A stretch of 64,000 nt of DNA from Gammaproteobacteria bacterium (GCA_013178375.1 JABLXQ010000055.1:1-64000); one strand, 5' to 3'. Counted from the stretch's first letter, positions 53,911-63,963 are shown. Translations and numbers: made by a program. Notes: a model not told the origin generated them from the sequence alone.

Positions 53911-55698
53911 TTAACTTATCTTTCCAATCGACCAATCCACCAACGGAATATCCGGCAGCTCACGGCCATCATCGATACCGATTTCGGCCTTGATCACGGC
54001 ATTCAGTTTGGCGTTCATCGCAAGGATCAGATCCTTTTGCCCGTCACGATCGGCGCCCAGATTCACCATTTCTTCCGGGTCGCTGGAAAGATCGAACAGC
54101 TCCACATCGTTCCATTGATATAGCTCGTCAATGGTGGTTGGCCTGTTGTGATCCAGCGGCGAAAAATACCGCGTAAACTTGTAACGGCCATCAAACACTG
54201 ACCGCAGACTGCCGCGTTTCTTCATATTCGGTCTGAAGTCATCTTTCAGCAGCGAAAGCATCGGCTTTTCTCCAACGGACTTGGCCGCTGCAATATGTTT
54301 GAACAGATCGCCGTCATTCGTCACCAGCCCACTGTAAGTAAACAATACGCCGTCACGGATTGCATTCGTCTTGGCGGCACCGGGATTGCCCAGTACTGAT
54401 GAAAAATCCTTGCCGGGGAGCACACGCCCGGCAATTTCGGCGGCACGGGTTGAGTCAACACCCGCCAGGGCCAGCAGGGTGGGTGCCACGTCAATGTGCC
54501 CGGTGAGTGCACTGGTTTCCTGGCCACCGCGCACATCCGGATGCACCACATACATTGGCAGGTGCATGCCCTGCTGGTACGCGAACGGCCCCTTGCCACG
54601 CAACCCGTGGGCACCGCCCATTTCCCCGTGATCCGACGTGTAAACAAACGCCGTGCGATCTGCCAATCGCAACGCATCCAGCTCGCTCAGGATGCTGTTC
54701 ACCTGCATATCTACCGAACGAATGGAGTTGATGTAAAAATCATTGAAACGCTGCCACCGTTCTTCCTCCGCTGGCACCCGTCCCAGCACGTAGCCCCACA
54801 TCTTGTCGAATTCACCGTGGGCTCCGGGTCGACCCGGAGCATCAAACGGCTGCCTGAAGTTTTTGGGAACCGGCATATCCCAGGATGTTTCATAGAGCTT
54901 GTTGGCAGGGGCCCGCGCCGCATGCATGGTCAGTGAGCCGGTATCCTGCACATCTTTCCCCGGCGCATCGGTATTGAGATACATGATGTCGTGCGGATTG
55001 ATCAGGCTGACAAAAAGACACCAGGGCTTGCCTTCATCCGTGAGGCGTCGGCCGTGACGGCGCAGCCAGGTAATGGTGCTGCCCGCAATCAAATGATCGA
55101 ATTCATATCCGCCCAGCGTGTGGGCGATCATATCGCCAGGAGAATAAAAATCCGCGAAACCGTATTGATCCATTTTCTGCGTGAGAGTGTTATCACCTTC
55201 CTCACGCTCGAATTCCCGATTCAGGTGCCACTTGCCTTTGTACGCGGTGTAATACCCCGCCTGCCGCAACATCTTGCCGATAGTGGGAAAATCGGTCGAA
55301 AGGTCTGGAACATAGGGCACGTCGGTATTTTCGAACATGCCATTGGTCGCGGTCTGCAATCCCGTCAGCAGCACCGAGCGCGACGACGTACACATCACAG
55401 CCGGACAATAATGCTGGTGGAAGGTGACGCCCGTGCGCTGCAAACGCTCATGAGCCGGCAATGAAAGCCCTGAAGGCAATTTGTTGAAGTAACGTTCCTG
55501 ATCCGAGAAAACGAAAATGATGTTGGGTCTGGACGAGCTGTGCCCGGAAGAACGGAGCGGCCTGGCTGACGGCGTTTCCGCGAAGGCCGCACCAGCCAAT
55601 GGCGTTCCCACCATCGCGGTAGCAACCATCCCGGTGGTTTGCGCAAGAAAATCCCGCCGACTCAAGCCTCGTTTTTTTGTATTTGAATTATTTTCCAT
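53911..55698 (-). CDS. Tat-exported sulfatase
   Basis: A 595-residue alkaline-phosphatase-superfamily sulfatase. A twin-arginine signal (LSRRDFLAQ) lies at residues 13-21, with a hydrophobic stretch and AFAETP cleavage region, so it is exported folded. RPNIIFVFSDQE gives the first metal ligands. The formylglycine motif region reads CTSSRSVLLTG near residue 100: Cys and Arg are in place, but Ser replaces the usual Pro or Ala. KGKWHLNREF and TSDHGEMGG provide further active-site residues. The start at 55698 is seven codons inside a longer frame. It lies between metF and an ahcY/metF relic. The substrate is unknown. Confidence 0.88.
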   Translation of the reverse strand: MENNSNTKKRGLSRRDFLAQTTGMVATAMVGTPLAGAAFAETPSARPLRSSGHSSSRPNIIFVFSDQERYFNKLPSGLSLPAHERLQRTGVTFHQHYCPAVMCTSSRSVLLTGLQTATNGMFENTDVPYVPDLSTDFPTIGKMLRQAGYYTAYKGKWHLNREFEREEGDNTLTQKMDQYGFADFYSPGDMIAHTLGGYEFDHLIAGSTITWLRRHGRRLTDEGKPWCLFVSLINPHDIMYLNTDAPGKDVQDTGSLTMHAARAPANKLYETSWDMPVPKNFRQPFDAPGRPGAHGEFDKMWGYVLGRVPAEEERWQRFNDFYINSIRSVDMQVNSILSELDALRLADRTAFVYTSDHGEMGGAHGLRGKGPFAYQQGMHLPMYVVHPDVRGGQETSALTGHIDVAPTLLALAGVDSTRAAEIAGRVLPGKDFSSVLGNPGAAKTNAIRDGVLFTYSGLVTNDGDLFKHIAAAKSVGEKPMLSLLKDDFRPNMKKRGSLRSVFDGRYKFTRYFSPLDHNRPTTIDELYQWNDVELFDLSSDPEEMVNLGADRDGQKDLILAMNAKLNAVIKAEIGIDDGRELPDIPLVDWSIGKIS

Positions 55699-56166
55699 CT
55701 GTCTACCAATTACCTGCATGCATGCTGAATGGTGAAACCGAACGCGCTGAAGCGTCGCGGCAAAGCATTTCCAAACTATTTTCCGTCATTGTAGCCGAGG
55801 GAGTTACAGGCGCGGAATATCGTTGACTTCGATGATCGCAATTACCTGCGCTTCACTGCGGGAATCCACGCCCTGCACGCATTACTCCGGCATTTCTGTG
55901 TTCGCTGGAAAAGTTGGAGCCACGCAGGAATTCTGCTGGTGCATCTGGCAATCCATTCCGGCGATCCGAGACAAGCTGGGCCTGGCCGCCTGATTCCGAA
56001 ACGGCTTAGCCGATCTACCCCCAATGCCCGTGCTCACACCACCGGGCAGCTGTTTGAGCGCACCCGGCTCCAACCCGGGAGCAATTCCGATCACAACGTC
56101 TACGCTTAAAAAAACAGCCGGAACGCGCACATTGCTCCCCTCCCTTTCCGGCCCGAGGACGTCACC
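55699..56166. other. Intergenic region between sulfatase and chemoreceptor genes
   Basis: About 470 bases without an intact gene. The centre holds an ahcY/metF relic (55887-55993, listed separately). The promoter of the minus-strand sulfatase should lie near its left end. Before the GTG start of the chemoreceptor gene a GAGGA ribosome site is seen. Nothing else is recognised. Confidence 0.5.
55887..55993 (+). pseudogene. Chimeric relic of ahcY middle and metF 3' end
   Basis: From CCGGCATT at 55887 the sequence follows ahcY positions about 51685-51760 ([10 protein letters not shown]...[10 protein letters not shown] region) with substitutions and small indels. Near 55964 it continues as the last 30 bases of metF (IWDKLSLAG-stop; here IRDKLGLAA-stop). 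In the intact genes those two segments are 2 kb apart. This is an old duplicated copy of the ahcY-metF region reduced by an internal deletion. It has no coding capacity left. Confidence 0.75.
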
Positions 56167-57471
56167 GTGTGGTTCAACAAGCAATATCTGCAACAAATTC
56201 AGCAACTGGAATCCCGCCTCGCGGAGACGAGCGATTTCGTCAATGCCGTCAGGGATCACAACGCTGTCATCGAGTTCACACCGGACGGCACCATTCTGGA
56301 TGTCAACGATGCCTTTCTGGCGGGGGTTGGCTACCGACGCGATGAAGTGGTGGGCCAGCATCACCGCATTTTTTGCGAACCGTCCTACGCTTCCAGCAGC
56401 GCCTACGGGCAATTCTGGACCAGTCTGGCGGCCGGGCAATTCAGCAACGGCGCCTTCCAGCGCGTAGCCAACCGGGGTCGCAAGATCTGGCTGCAGGCCA
56501 CCTATTTTCCTGTCAGCCGTAACGGCCGGGTGTACAAAGTCATCAAACTGGCGCAAGACGTAAGCGTCGAGGTGGAACAGCGCACGAAACAGCAGGCGAT
56601 CCTGGAAGCGCTGGATCGCTCGCTGGCGGTAATCGAATTCAGTCCGGACGGCACCGTGCTGTCAGCCAACGACAATTTCCTGCGCTGTCTGGGCTACCGG
56701 CTTGAGGATGTGCGCGGCAAGCACCACCGCCTGTTCTGCCCCGACCATTTCTATCGTGATCATCCCGGCTTCTGGCACGAGCTGGCGCGGGGTGACATCA
56801 AGACGGGCAAGTTCGAGCGCGTGACCCGTAACGGTGCCGCGATCTGGCTGGAAGCCACCTACAATCCGGTGTTCGACGAGCAGAAGCGGGTCATCAAGGT
56901 AATCAAATTCGCCAGCGACATCACCGCCCGGGTGAAGCGCGAACTGGCCACCCAGCAGGCGGCGGAAATCGCCAACACCACGTCGGAGGAAACTGCCACG
57001 ATTACCGGCAACGGCGCTGCCATGCTGCAGGAGAGCGTGCAGATCTCCCAGACCATCGCCCGCCAGATCGGAGATGCGTCCGGACTGATCGGCCAGCTCA
57101 ATGCCAAGTCGGCCGAGATTTTTGCCATTGTCACCACCATCAGCAGTATCGCCGAACAGACCAATCTGCTGGCACTGAATGCCGCGATCGAAGCGGCCAG
57201 GGCTGGAGAACACGGACGCGGGTTCGCGGTGGTGGCCGATGAAGTGCGCAGCCTGGCCTCGCGCACCAACACGTCGACCGTGGAAATCGAGGACATGGTC
57301 AAGGCCAATCAGGGCCTGACCCAGGACGCGATGGCCCGCATGCAGCGGGTGCAGGAGCAGGCCCACGCCGGCAGCGAGCTGATCAACCGCGCCGCCTCCG
57401 TGATCGAGGAAATCCGTCTGGGTGCGGAAAACGTGTCCCAGACCGTGGCGGCCCTGGGCAAGATCGACTGA
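56167..57471 (+). CDS. Soluble PAS-PAS methyl-accepting chemotaxis protein
   Basis: A 434-residue chemoreceptor without membrane segments. Two PAS domains (about 20-135 and 142-260; both have an EF(S/T)PDG(T) motif and FLxxxGY) are followed by a signalling domain with the conserved hairpin tip [21 protein letters not shown] around 330-350. This resembles BdlA-type soluble receptors that act in biofilm dispersal or redox sensing. The start is a GTG at 56167, with GAGGA upstream. It ends before the second methylation helix is complete, so the signalling domain is short. A cNMP-HDOD gene follows on the same strand. Confidence 0.88.
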   Translation: MWFNKQYLQQIQQLESRLAETSDFVNAVRDHNAVIEFTPDGTILDVNDAFLAGVGYRRDEVVGQHHRIFCEPSYASSSAYGQFWTSLAAGQFSNGAFQRVANRGRKIWLQATYFPVSRNGRVYKVIKLAQDVSVEVEQRTKQQAILEALDRSLAVIEFSPDGTVLSANDNFLRCLGYRLEDVRGKHHRLFCPDHFYRDHPGFWHELARGDIKTGKFERVTRNGAAIWLEATYNPVFDEQKRVIKVIKFASDITARVKRELATQQAAEIANTTSEETATITGNGAAMLQESVQISQTIARQIGDASGLIGQLNAKSAEIFAIVTTISSIAEQTNLLALNAAIEAARAGEHGRGFAVVADEVRSLASRTNTSTVEIEDMVKANQGLTQDAMARMQRVQEQAHAGSELINRAASVIEEIRLGAENVSQTVAALGKID

Positions 57472-57601
57472 CGGGAACGCACCATTCCACCGGGCATGAA
57501 CCGCCGACCTTTTCTATACTCGAAAGAAGCAGCCTGATTTCAGGCATGGTCCCCTCAAGGAAAGCGTTTAAAACGATTCGCCTGCAAAGGAAGGTTTGTT
57601 G

Positions 57602-58861
57602 ATGAACCAGGCTTCCGTTGTGCCCATCCATATGGGCACACTGCGCCGGCTTACGCTCTCGTTGCCGTATTTCCGCGACTGGAGTGTGCCGGAGCTGAAG
57701 GCCATTGAACCCTGCTGCCGCTCGGTGGTGGCCAGCGCTCCCACTACGCTGCTGAAGCTCAGCGGGGTGGAGCCGTTTGTCTATTTCCTGATTCGGGGCG
57801 AAGTAGAGTTGCTGGATGCAAACGGAGAAAAGCGGGTTCTGCGGGCCGGCGACCTGGATGCCGGTTTTCCCATTGCCAACCAGCGCCCCAGTCCGTTTCA
57901 GGTAAGTGCTCTGCCAGGCGCAGAGCTGTTGCGGATTGAAGCCTCGAAACTGCGCTGTCATCAGGTCAATCGCAAGCCGGTGCGGTTTTTCGCTGAAGAA
58001 GAAGCGGTGAACGCCCCCTGGCGCACACATCCCCTGGTGGAACGCCTGATCCGTCAGGCACAGGAAGGCACGCTGGCCCTGCCGGCCATGCCGGGCATCG
58101 CGTTGCGGGTGCGGCGGGCGCTCACCAAATCCGACGTCCGCCTCGACGACATCGCGTCCATCATCAATGCCGACCCGGCCATCGTGGCTCGGCTGCTCAA
58201 GGTGGCCAACAGCGTGCTGTTCGGTGCGCAATCCCATTGCGAAACGGTGAAGTCCGCCCTGCTGCGGCTGGGCATGGAAAAATCCCAGAGTCTGGTCACC
58301 AGTCTGCTGGCGCGGGACCTGTTTTCCGCCCGCAACACCACCGTGAAAAACCTGATGCTGCAGCGCTGGCGTCATGCCATCGACATGGCGGCCCTCTGCG
58401 CCGTGCTGGCCCGGCTGACCCCGGGGCTGCAATCCGAACGCGCCATGCTGGTAGGGTTGCTGCACGAGATCGGCGCCCTGCCGCTGATCCGGATGACGGA
58501 AGCCCATCCCGACCTGCTGGGCGATCCGGCCACCCTGCGCAGCATCCTCACCCACCTGACGCCGGAACTGTCGGCCATGGTGCTGGAAGAGTGGGGGTTC
58601 GACGCCGATTTCACCACCGCCGCCCGGCACCAGAGCCACTGGTTCCGCGATCACGACGGCAAGGCCGATTACACCGACGTGCTGCTGATCGCGCACCTGC
58701 ACGGACTGGTGCATGAGCGCGCGCAATTGCACCTGCCCCGCATCGACGAAGTGCCCGCCTTTGAAAAACTCGCCCTGGGTCAGCTCACCCCGGACCTCAG
58801 CCTGAAGGTGCTGGACGAGGCCAGGCAGCAAATTCAGGAACTGAAATCGCTGCTGGCCTGA
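57602..58861 (+). CDS. Cyclic-nucleotide-binding-like plus HDOD domain protein
   Basis: A 419-residue signalling protein. The N-terminal part (about 20-130) has a cNMP-binding-like barrel (VYFLIRGEVELL). The second half is an HDOD domain (LPAMPGIALRVRRAL near 160 through about 370) with HD-like LLHEIGALPLIRM. HDOD proteins are non-catalytic relatives of HD-GYP phosphodiesterases and act in c-di-GMP or stress signalling. The start at 57602 follows AAGGAAGG. Being next to a chemoreceptor suggests a shared signalling role. Confidence 0.85.
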   Translation: MNQASVVPIHMGTLRRLTLSLPYFRDWSVPELKAIEPCCRSVVASAPTTLLKLSGVEPFVYFLIRGEVELLDANGEKRVLRAGDLDAGFPIANQRPSPFQVSALPGAELLRIEASKLRCHQVNRKPVRFFAEEEAVNAPWRTHPLVERLIRQAQEGTLALPAMPGIALRVRRALTKSDVRLDDIASIINADPAIVARLLKVANSVLFGAQSHCETVKSALLRLGMEKSQSLVTSLLARDLFSARNTTVKNLMLQRWRHAIDMAALCAVLARLTPGLQSERAMLVGLLHEIGALPLIRMTEAHPDLLGDPATLRSILTHLTPELSAMVLEEWGFDADFTTAARHQSHWFRDHDGKADYTDVLLIAHLHGLVHERAQLHLPRIDEVPAFEKLALGQLTPDLSLKVLDEARQQIQELKSLLA

Positions 58862-58870
58862 GTCGCCAGC

Positions 58871-61267
58871 TCAGCGCGGTGCCGCCGGACCAATGGTGTT
58901 ATCCAGCCAGTCGATCATTTCCCAGGCCGCATGCAGCACCGTCTCGCGTCCCATGTAGTGATGCTCCTCGAACGGCAATTCCACGTAACGTACCGTCGCG
59001 CCTTCCCCCGACAAGGCATGGAAGAAGCGCCGCGCCTGCAGGGTGGGCGTGCCCGGGTTGGGGTCAGAGCCGCCGTGCACCAGCAGCAGGGGCACCTTGA
59101 TCTGGTTGGCGTGGAAGAAGGGCGAGATGCTGGTGTAGTACTCGGTGGCATCCCAGAAAGTGCGCTTTTCATGCTGGAAACCGAATGGCGTCAGCGTGCG
59201 GTTGTAGGCGCCGCTCATGGCGATGGCGGTGGCGAAACGTTTGGAATGGATCAGCAGGTTGGCAGAGGAAAACGCGCCATAACTGCGGCCGCCCACCGCC
59301 ATGCGTTTGGGATCGCTGATACCTTCTTTTGCCAGGTAGTCCACCGCTGCCTCGACGCTGGCCACCAGCTGCGGCAGGTATTCATCCGCCGGGGCAGAGC
59401 CTTCCTGGATGATGGGCACGGTGGGATTCACCAGCACCGCGTAACCTGCCAGTGCCGCCGCGATCGCCGCCGGTCCCTTGATGCGGTGGAAGCGGAACTG
59501 GCGCTCGTCGAGTTGTTCGGCCTGCTGCGGATCATTGTATTCGTAGGGATAGATCCAGATCAGCGTCGGCAGGGGCTTGCCCTTCCCGCGTTGTTTGGGC
59601 CGATACAGGGTACCCGCCAGTTGCACGCCATCGGCGCGGGGGTAGGTGATCAGCCGGCGTTCGACCGCCTGCAGTTCGGGATAGGGGTCGGGTTGTTCCC
59701 GCAGCAACCTGGCCTTGCCGTTTTCCACCAGATACAAAGTCGGGGGACTGGTTTCCGATTCCCGCGAGGTGAGCAGACGTGAACCGGTTACATCCAGCAC
59801 CGCCAGGACTTCATCGAACTCGCCGGCTTTGGCAAGGAACAGACGGCGGGTGGCGCCGGTCTGCAGGTTCAGGGCGTCCAGGAACGGTTGCGGGCCGCGG
59901 GCCGCCAGGCCATCCCCTTCCAGGAAGATCTCGCCACTGGATTCCAGCACCGGGCCAGTGCTGCCATCGAGCCGCACGGCGCGGCCCGGACTGCCATAAC
60001 GATCCGCCGTCTTCCCGCGCCACAGGCTGCGGGAACTGCCGTCAGCCAGCACGACACGCACGTCCAGTTCCCCCTGCACCGCAGTGCCGCAGGCATACCA
60101 GGGTGTGCCAGCGCTGGTCCAGCCGAAGCGGCGGATGGGAAAGTCGCTGGTAGCCACTACTTTGGCGTTCCCCCCCTTGAACGGCGCCTGCACCGAGCGC
60201 CACTGGTAGTGAGGCTTGCCGCCCGCGTCCTGCTGGAACAGGAAACCCGCCGTCAGCGGCAGCACCGGCGCCCACACCAGGGTTTCCGCATCGCCGCCTT
60301 CGGTCGCTTCCTCCTCGATACCGAAACCCGCCAAGGGCGACTGGAAGATGCGTTGCCCGGTTTGCAGGTTCCAGGCCTCGATGCGGTTGGGGAACCCGCT
60401 GGCGGGCACCAAGCGGGAATAGGGGCGCTCTAGCCGGCACAGGATCACCATGCTGCCGTCGGGCGAGGGCAAAAAGCTGCGGATCGGGCCGGGGGTTACC
60501 GCCAGACGCTGCTCGCTGCCGTCGCGGAAGATCAGCGCCAGTTCGGTCATGAAGTAGTAATCGAAGCGGTCGTCGTCGGAGGGGCTTTCCAGCAGATTGT
60601 GATAGGTGCGCACCGGGGTGGGGGCGCCGGCGTGGGACATCACCAGCGGCGCCGACGCCAACGCTGCCAGGGGCTTGCGGCTGGCCGGCACCATCCGGCA
60701 CAGCAGACGGTCGTTGCCCATCCAGGCGCAGGGATTGCCCCAGGCCGGATTCACCCTGGCGTCCAGGCTGCGTTCGCTGCCGGCGGCAATGTCATACAAC
60801 ACCAGTTGGGAGGGCTCGCCCGTCTGCACCCGCACGGCGGCCAGGGAGCGGCCATCCGGCGCAAACTGCACATGTTCGAAGCGGCTTTCACCGCCCGCTT
60901 TCCAGATGCGCGAGGTCGGCTTTTCACCAGACGTGGACAGGATCTCTACCTGCAGGATGCGGGGTTCGATACCCGTGGTGAGGGTCACCGGGTCCAGCCG
61001 GAAACCTGCCAGCCCCAGCCGGGGCGCCGTCAGCCGGGCCTGACTGATGAGCTGTTCATACTGCAGCAGCGCCACCTGGCCGGAGCGGGCATGCACCAGG
61101 GGCTTGGGTGGCGGCAACGCGGTCAGCAGGCGGGTGATGGCAGGGGCCGGCTCCCGGAAAGCGGGCTCCGGCGGCTCGGGCTGAGCCCGGGCTGCGAGAA
61201 CCACGCCGGCCAGAAGCCATGCCAGCAGTGCGCACGCGCGCAGTATCTTGCCATTCTGAAAACGCAT
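58871..61267 (-). CDS. S9-family serine peptidase, glutamyl-endopeptidase-like
   Basis: A 798-residue secreted peptidase. A signal peptide with a hydrophobic run and ARAQ cleavage region lies at residues 1-29. A long beta-propeller (about 90-520) is followed by the alpha/beta-hydrolase catalytic domain: Ser in GGRSYGAFS near 640, Asp in HGGSDPNPGT and His in EEHHYMGRE. The Pro-rich head after the signal peptide and the overall length fit the S9D (glutamyl endopeptidase) group. It acts on peptides in the periplasm or outside. Divergence from any partner gene is not seen. Confidence 0.88.
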   Translation of the reverse strand: MRFQNGKILRACALLAWLLAGVVLAARAQPEPPEPAFREPAPAITRLLTALPPPKPLVHARSGQVALLQYEQLISQARLTAPRLGLAGFRLDPVTLTTGIEPRILQVEILSTSGEKPTSRIWKAGGESRFEHVQFAPDGRSLAAVRVQTGEPSQLVLYDIAAGSERSLDARVNPAWGNPCAWMGNDRLLCRMVPASRKPLAALASAPLVMSHAGAPTPVRTYHNLLESPSDDDRFDYYFMTELALIFRDGSEQRLAVTPGPIRSFLPSPDGSMVILCRLERPYSRLVPASGFPNRIEAWNLQTGQRIFQSPLAGFGIEEEATEGGDAETLVWAPVLPLTAGFLFQQDAGGKPHYQWRSVQAPFKGGNAKVVATSDFPIRRFGWTSAGTPWYACGTAVQGELDVRVVLADGSSRSLWRGKTADRYGSPGRAVRLDGSTGPVLESSGEIFLEGDGLAARGPQPFLDALNLQTGATRRLFLAKAGEFDEVLAVLDVTGSRLLTSRESETSPPTLYLVENGKARLLREQPDPYPELQAVERRLITYPRADGVQLAGTLYRPKQRGKGKPLPTLIWIYPYEYNDPQQAEQLDERQFRFHRIKGPAAIAAALAGYAVLVNPTVPIIQEGSAPADEYLPQLVASVEAAVDYLAKEGISDPKRMAVGGRSYGAFSSANLLIHSKRFATAIAMSGAYNRTLTPFGFQHEKRTFWDATEYYTSISPFFHANQIKVPLLLVHGGSDPNPGTPTLQARRFFHALSGEGATVRYVELPFEEHHYMGRETVLHAAWEMIDWLDNTIGPAAPR

Positions 61268-61340
61268 ACATCGATTCCTTCCGTAAGACTTGCAGCGGCC
61301 ACTCTAGCAGCCACACTGCTCCGGAATCTTGATGGCAGAC

Positions 61341-61375
61341 AACGGCCGGCGCAAGGCCGGCCGTTATGCGTTTTT
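61341..61375. terminator. GC-rich hairpin between ALDH and peptidase genes
   Basis: AACGGCCGGC and GCCGGCCGTT form perfect 10-bp arms with a five-base loop. A T-run follows only on the plus strand, while both neighbours are on the minus strand. It may still end ALDH transcription, 20-30 bases after its stop. Confidence 0.45.
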
Positions 61376-61393
61376 CCTGTTTGCCAGACTCTG

Positions 61394-62794
61394 TCACTTG
61401 AACAGGAATTTGAAGATTTTCACCTTGTCTTTATAGGGTGCATAACGCATCGGTGGGTCGAACAGTGTGGTGGATTTCAGCACGCTGCGCTGGTGTGAAA
61501 AGGTCAGGAACGAACGGTGGCCGTGATACGCGCCCATGCCGCTTTCACCCACACCGCCAAACGGCAGATTCGCGTTGGCAATGTGCATCAGCGTGTTGTT
61601 GACGCAGCCGCCGCCGAACTGGATGTTGGCCAGTACTTCCTGCTCCACATCGCGGCTTTCCGTGAACAGGTACAACGCCAGGGGATGGCTGGGCTGCTTC
61701 TTCACATGCTGATACACCTCGTTGAGGGAGTTGTAACTGATGATGGGCAGCACGGGTCCGAAGATTTCCTCTTTCATCACCGCGTCATCCAGCGTCACGT
61801 TCTTCAGCAGCGTGGGTGCGATGTACAGCTCCTTTGCATCGGTCTGGCCGCCGGCCAGTACCTTGGCGGGATCGATCAGCGCTTTCACCCGTTCGAAATG
61901 CCTGCTGTTGATCATGCGGCCCAGATCCGGGCTTTTCTGCGGATCGTTGCCGTAGAAATCTTTCAGCGTCTGCACCAGCTTGCGTTCGAACTCATCCTTT
62001 ATGGACGCGTGCACGAACAGGTGATCCGGCGCGATGCAGGTCTGGCCCACGTTCATGAACTTGCCCGCCAGAATGCGCCTGGCGGCGACATCCAGTTTGG
62101 CGTCGCTGTGCACGATGGTGGGGCTCTTGCCGCCCAGTTCCAGCGTCACGGGGGTCAGGTATTTCGCCGCTTTCGCCATTACGATTTTGCCAACGCGCGG
62201 GCTGCCGGTGAAGAAGATATGGTCGAACTGCTCTTCCAGCAGGGCGTCAGTGACTTCGGTACTGCCGAGGAAAATCTGGAACAGGTCCGGCGAGAAAAAT
62301 TCCTTCGCCATTTTCTCCATGACTTTGGCGGTCTGCGGATTCAGCGACGAGGGTTTCATGATCACCGTGTTACCCGCCGCCAGCGCGCCGATCAGGGGCT
62401 GGATGCACAGCACAAACGGGTAGTTGTAGGGGCCCATGATGAAGACCACGCCCTGGGACGTGTACTCGATACGGCTGCGGCCGGGCTGGGCCAGCAGCGG
62501 CGTGCCCACTTTCTTGGGCTGCATCCACTTCTTCAGGTGCTTCAGGGTGTGGTTGAGCTCTTCCATCGCCGTGCTCATTTCCACATAGGCTTCCAGCGGC
62601 GGACGGCCGATGTCGGCTTTCAGTGCTGCTTCCACCTCGTCGGCGTACTTGATCATGGCGGCTTTCAGCTGCTTGAGCTGCTGCAGACGGAATTCGTAAC
62701 TGCGGGTGGCGCCGGATTCGAAAAAGGCCCGCTGGCGGGAGACGGCCTGGCTGGCCCAATCGGCACGGGCTTGGGTTTGGGTGGCTGCATTCAT
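61394..62794 (-). CDS. Aldehyde dehydrogenase (class 3 / coniferyl-type)
   Basis: A 466-residue NAD(P)-dependent aldehyde dehydrogenase. Motifs: MGPYNYPFVLCIQP, the general base in TLELGGKSP near 208, the catalytic Cys in NVGQTCIAPD near 242 and the C-terminal LPFGGVGESGMGAYHG. This short N-terminus and the sequence resemble class 3 fatty/coniferyl aldehyde dehydrogenases acting on long or aromatic aldehydes. The start at 62794 (MNAATQTQ) has a purine-rich site before it; a longer frame adds 12 residues. A single gene, with the crotonase gene upstream on the same strand. Confidence 0.92.
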   Translation of the reverse strand: MNAATQTQARADWASQAVSRQRAFFESGATRSYEFRLQQLKQLKAAMIKYADEVEAALKADIGRPPLEAYVEMSTAMEELNHTLKHLKKWMQPKKVGTPLLAQPGRSRIEYTSQGVVFIMGPYNYPFVLCIQPLIGALAAGNTVIMKPSSLNPQTAKVMEKMAKEFFSPDLFQIFLGSTEVTDALLEEQFDHIFFTGSPRVGKIVMAKAAKYLTPVTLELGGKSPTIVHSDAKLDVAARRILAGKFMNVGQTCIAPDHLFVHASIKDEFERKLVQTLKDFYGNDPQKSPDLGRMINSRHFERVKALIDPAKVLAGGQTDAKELYIAPTLLKNVTLDDAVMKEEIFGPVLPIISYNSLNEVYQHVKKQPSHPLALYLFTESRDVEQEVLANIQFGGGCVNNTLMHIANANLPFGGVGESGMGAYHGHRSFLTFSHQRSVLKSTTLFDPPMRYAPYKDKVKIFKFLFK

Positions 62795-62985
62795 GGGGGT
62801 CCGCTCCTTGTTTTTGGTAGCGTGATCCAATCATGACTGGCGCGTCACCGCAATTGCCGGGGTGCTCAAGTTGGGTGACCAAAACGGTCAGCGGGGCTGG
62901 ACCGGTGCCAGACTGGCCCACCAATGCCCGATCGTTTCCTGTTCAGGAACGAATCCAGGCCGGCAGCCAGACAACCGGCGCAGGC

Positions 62986-63786
62986 TCAGGACAGCGTTCT
63001 GTCCCTGAACGGAATGTCCTGCTTCTTCTGGTTGCGCTCCACCGAAATGCGCTGGTTCCTGGTGCCCATCACCCGCCGTTGCCACAACCGTTCCGCCCGC
63101 AGTGCAGCACCGTCCAGCGCGCGCCAGGCTTCCTGCAGCAGGAATTTGCCGGCGCCCACCGCATCCGGCGAACGCACGGAAATTTCTTCCACCAGATTTT
63201 TGGCGTGCGTTAACGGATCGTCACTCACATGGGTCACCAGGCCCAGCGCCTTCGCGTCAATGCCATTGATCACGCGGCCGGTCATGGTGATTTCCTTCGC
63301 CACGTCGATCGGCATCAGTTCGCGCATCAGCGCCACGCCACCCATGTCCGGCACCAGACCCCATTTCGCTTCCATCATCGACAGTTTTGCGTCCGGCGTG
63401 CAGATGCGGATGTCGGCACCCAGGCCCAATTGCAGCCCTGCGCCAAAACAGTTGCCATGCATCACCGCGATCACCGGTACCGGCACTTCGCGCCAGCCGA
63501 TGCTCCAGGTCTGGAAATTATTGCGGAACGGCCACCACAATTGCAGATAGCTGGTGAGCGCCTTCATCGGCTGCCCCAGCACGCTTTTGAAATCCAGCCC
63601 GGCGCAGAACGACGGCCCGTCGCCGTGAATGATCACTGCGCGGATGTCCTTCAGCTTGCGCACCTGCTTCTGCGCCGCGATCACTGCTTTCAGCATCTCC
63701 ATGTCCATGCCGTTGTGCTTGTCGGCCCGATTGAGGGTGACATAGGCCACCGCGCCGTCCACCTGGACGCGAACCCGCTCACTCAT
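62986..63786 (-). CDS. Enoyl-CoA hydratase/isomerase family protein
   Basis: A 266-residue crotonase-fold enzyme. The oxyanion hole segments are FCAGLDFKS near 60 and NCFGAGLQLGLGAD near 112, and the acidic residue is in MMEAKWGLVPDMGG near 138. These proteins hydrate or isomerise acyl-CoA in fatty-acid degradation. It is read on the minus strand toward the ALDH gene, about 190 bases away. A palindrome upstream at 63936-63963 may control it or a gene beyond the window. The specific substrate cannot be told. Confidence 0.9.
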   Translation of the reverse strand: MSERVRVQVDGAVAYVTLNRADKHNGMDMEMLKAVIAAQKQVRKLKDIRAVIIHGDGPSFCAGLDFKSVLGQPMKALTSYLQLWWPFRNNFQTWSIGWREVPVPVIAVMHGNCFGAGLQLGLGADIRICTPDAKLSMMEAKWGLVPDMGGVALMRELMPIDVAKEITMTGRVINGIDAKALGLVTHVSDDPLTHAKNLVEEISVRSPDAVGAGKFLLQEAWRALDGAALRAERLWQRRVMGTRNQRISVERNQKKQDIPFRDRTLS

Positions 63787-63935
63787 GGCAAAACTCCCGA
63801 TTCGTCAAAAGATGACGGAAGGCTACACCGCCGCCGCGCCGCCAGGGAAAGGTTTTTCATCAGCCGCCGCACAACGACACCGGCAGCCTTTCCTGACATT
63901 TCTGACGGCTGGCATTTTATGACAGGGCAGTCACA

Positions 63936-63963
63936 TTGATACAATTTTGATGATATGTATCAA
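63936..63963. promoter_or_regulatory. Palindromic operator at right edge
   Basis: TTGATACA and TGTATCAA form perfect 8-bp arms with a 12-base spacer, about 150 bases upstream of the crotonase start. A TetR- or FadR-like regulator could bind here. It may belong to a gene right of the window. A further small palindrome lies at 63985-64000. Confidence 0.5.

Noticed and set aside
57383-58831. 482-residue minus-strand frame opposite the HDOD gene
   Set aside because: A shadow frame of GC-rich coding sequence; Gln/Gly/His-rich composition is typical of antisense frames.
61517-62836. 439-residue plus-strand frame opposite the aldehyde dehydrogenase gene
   Set aside because: A shadow frame; no family motifs.
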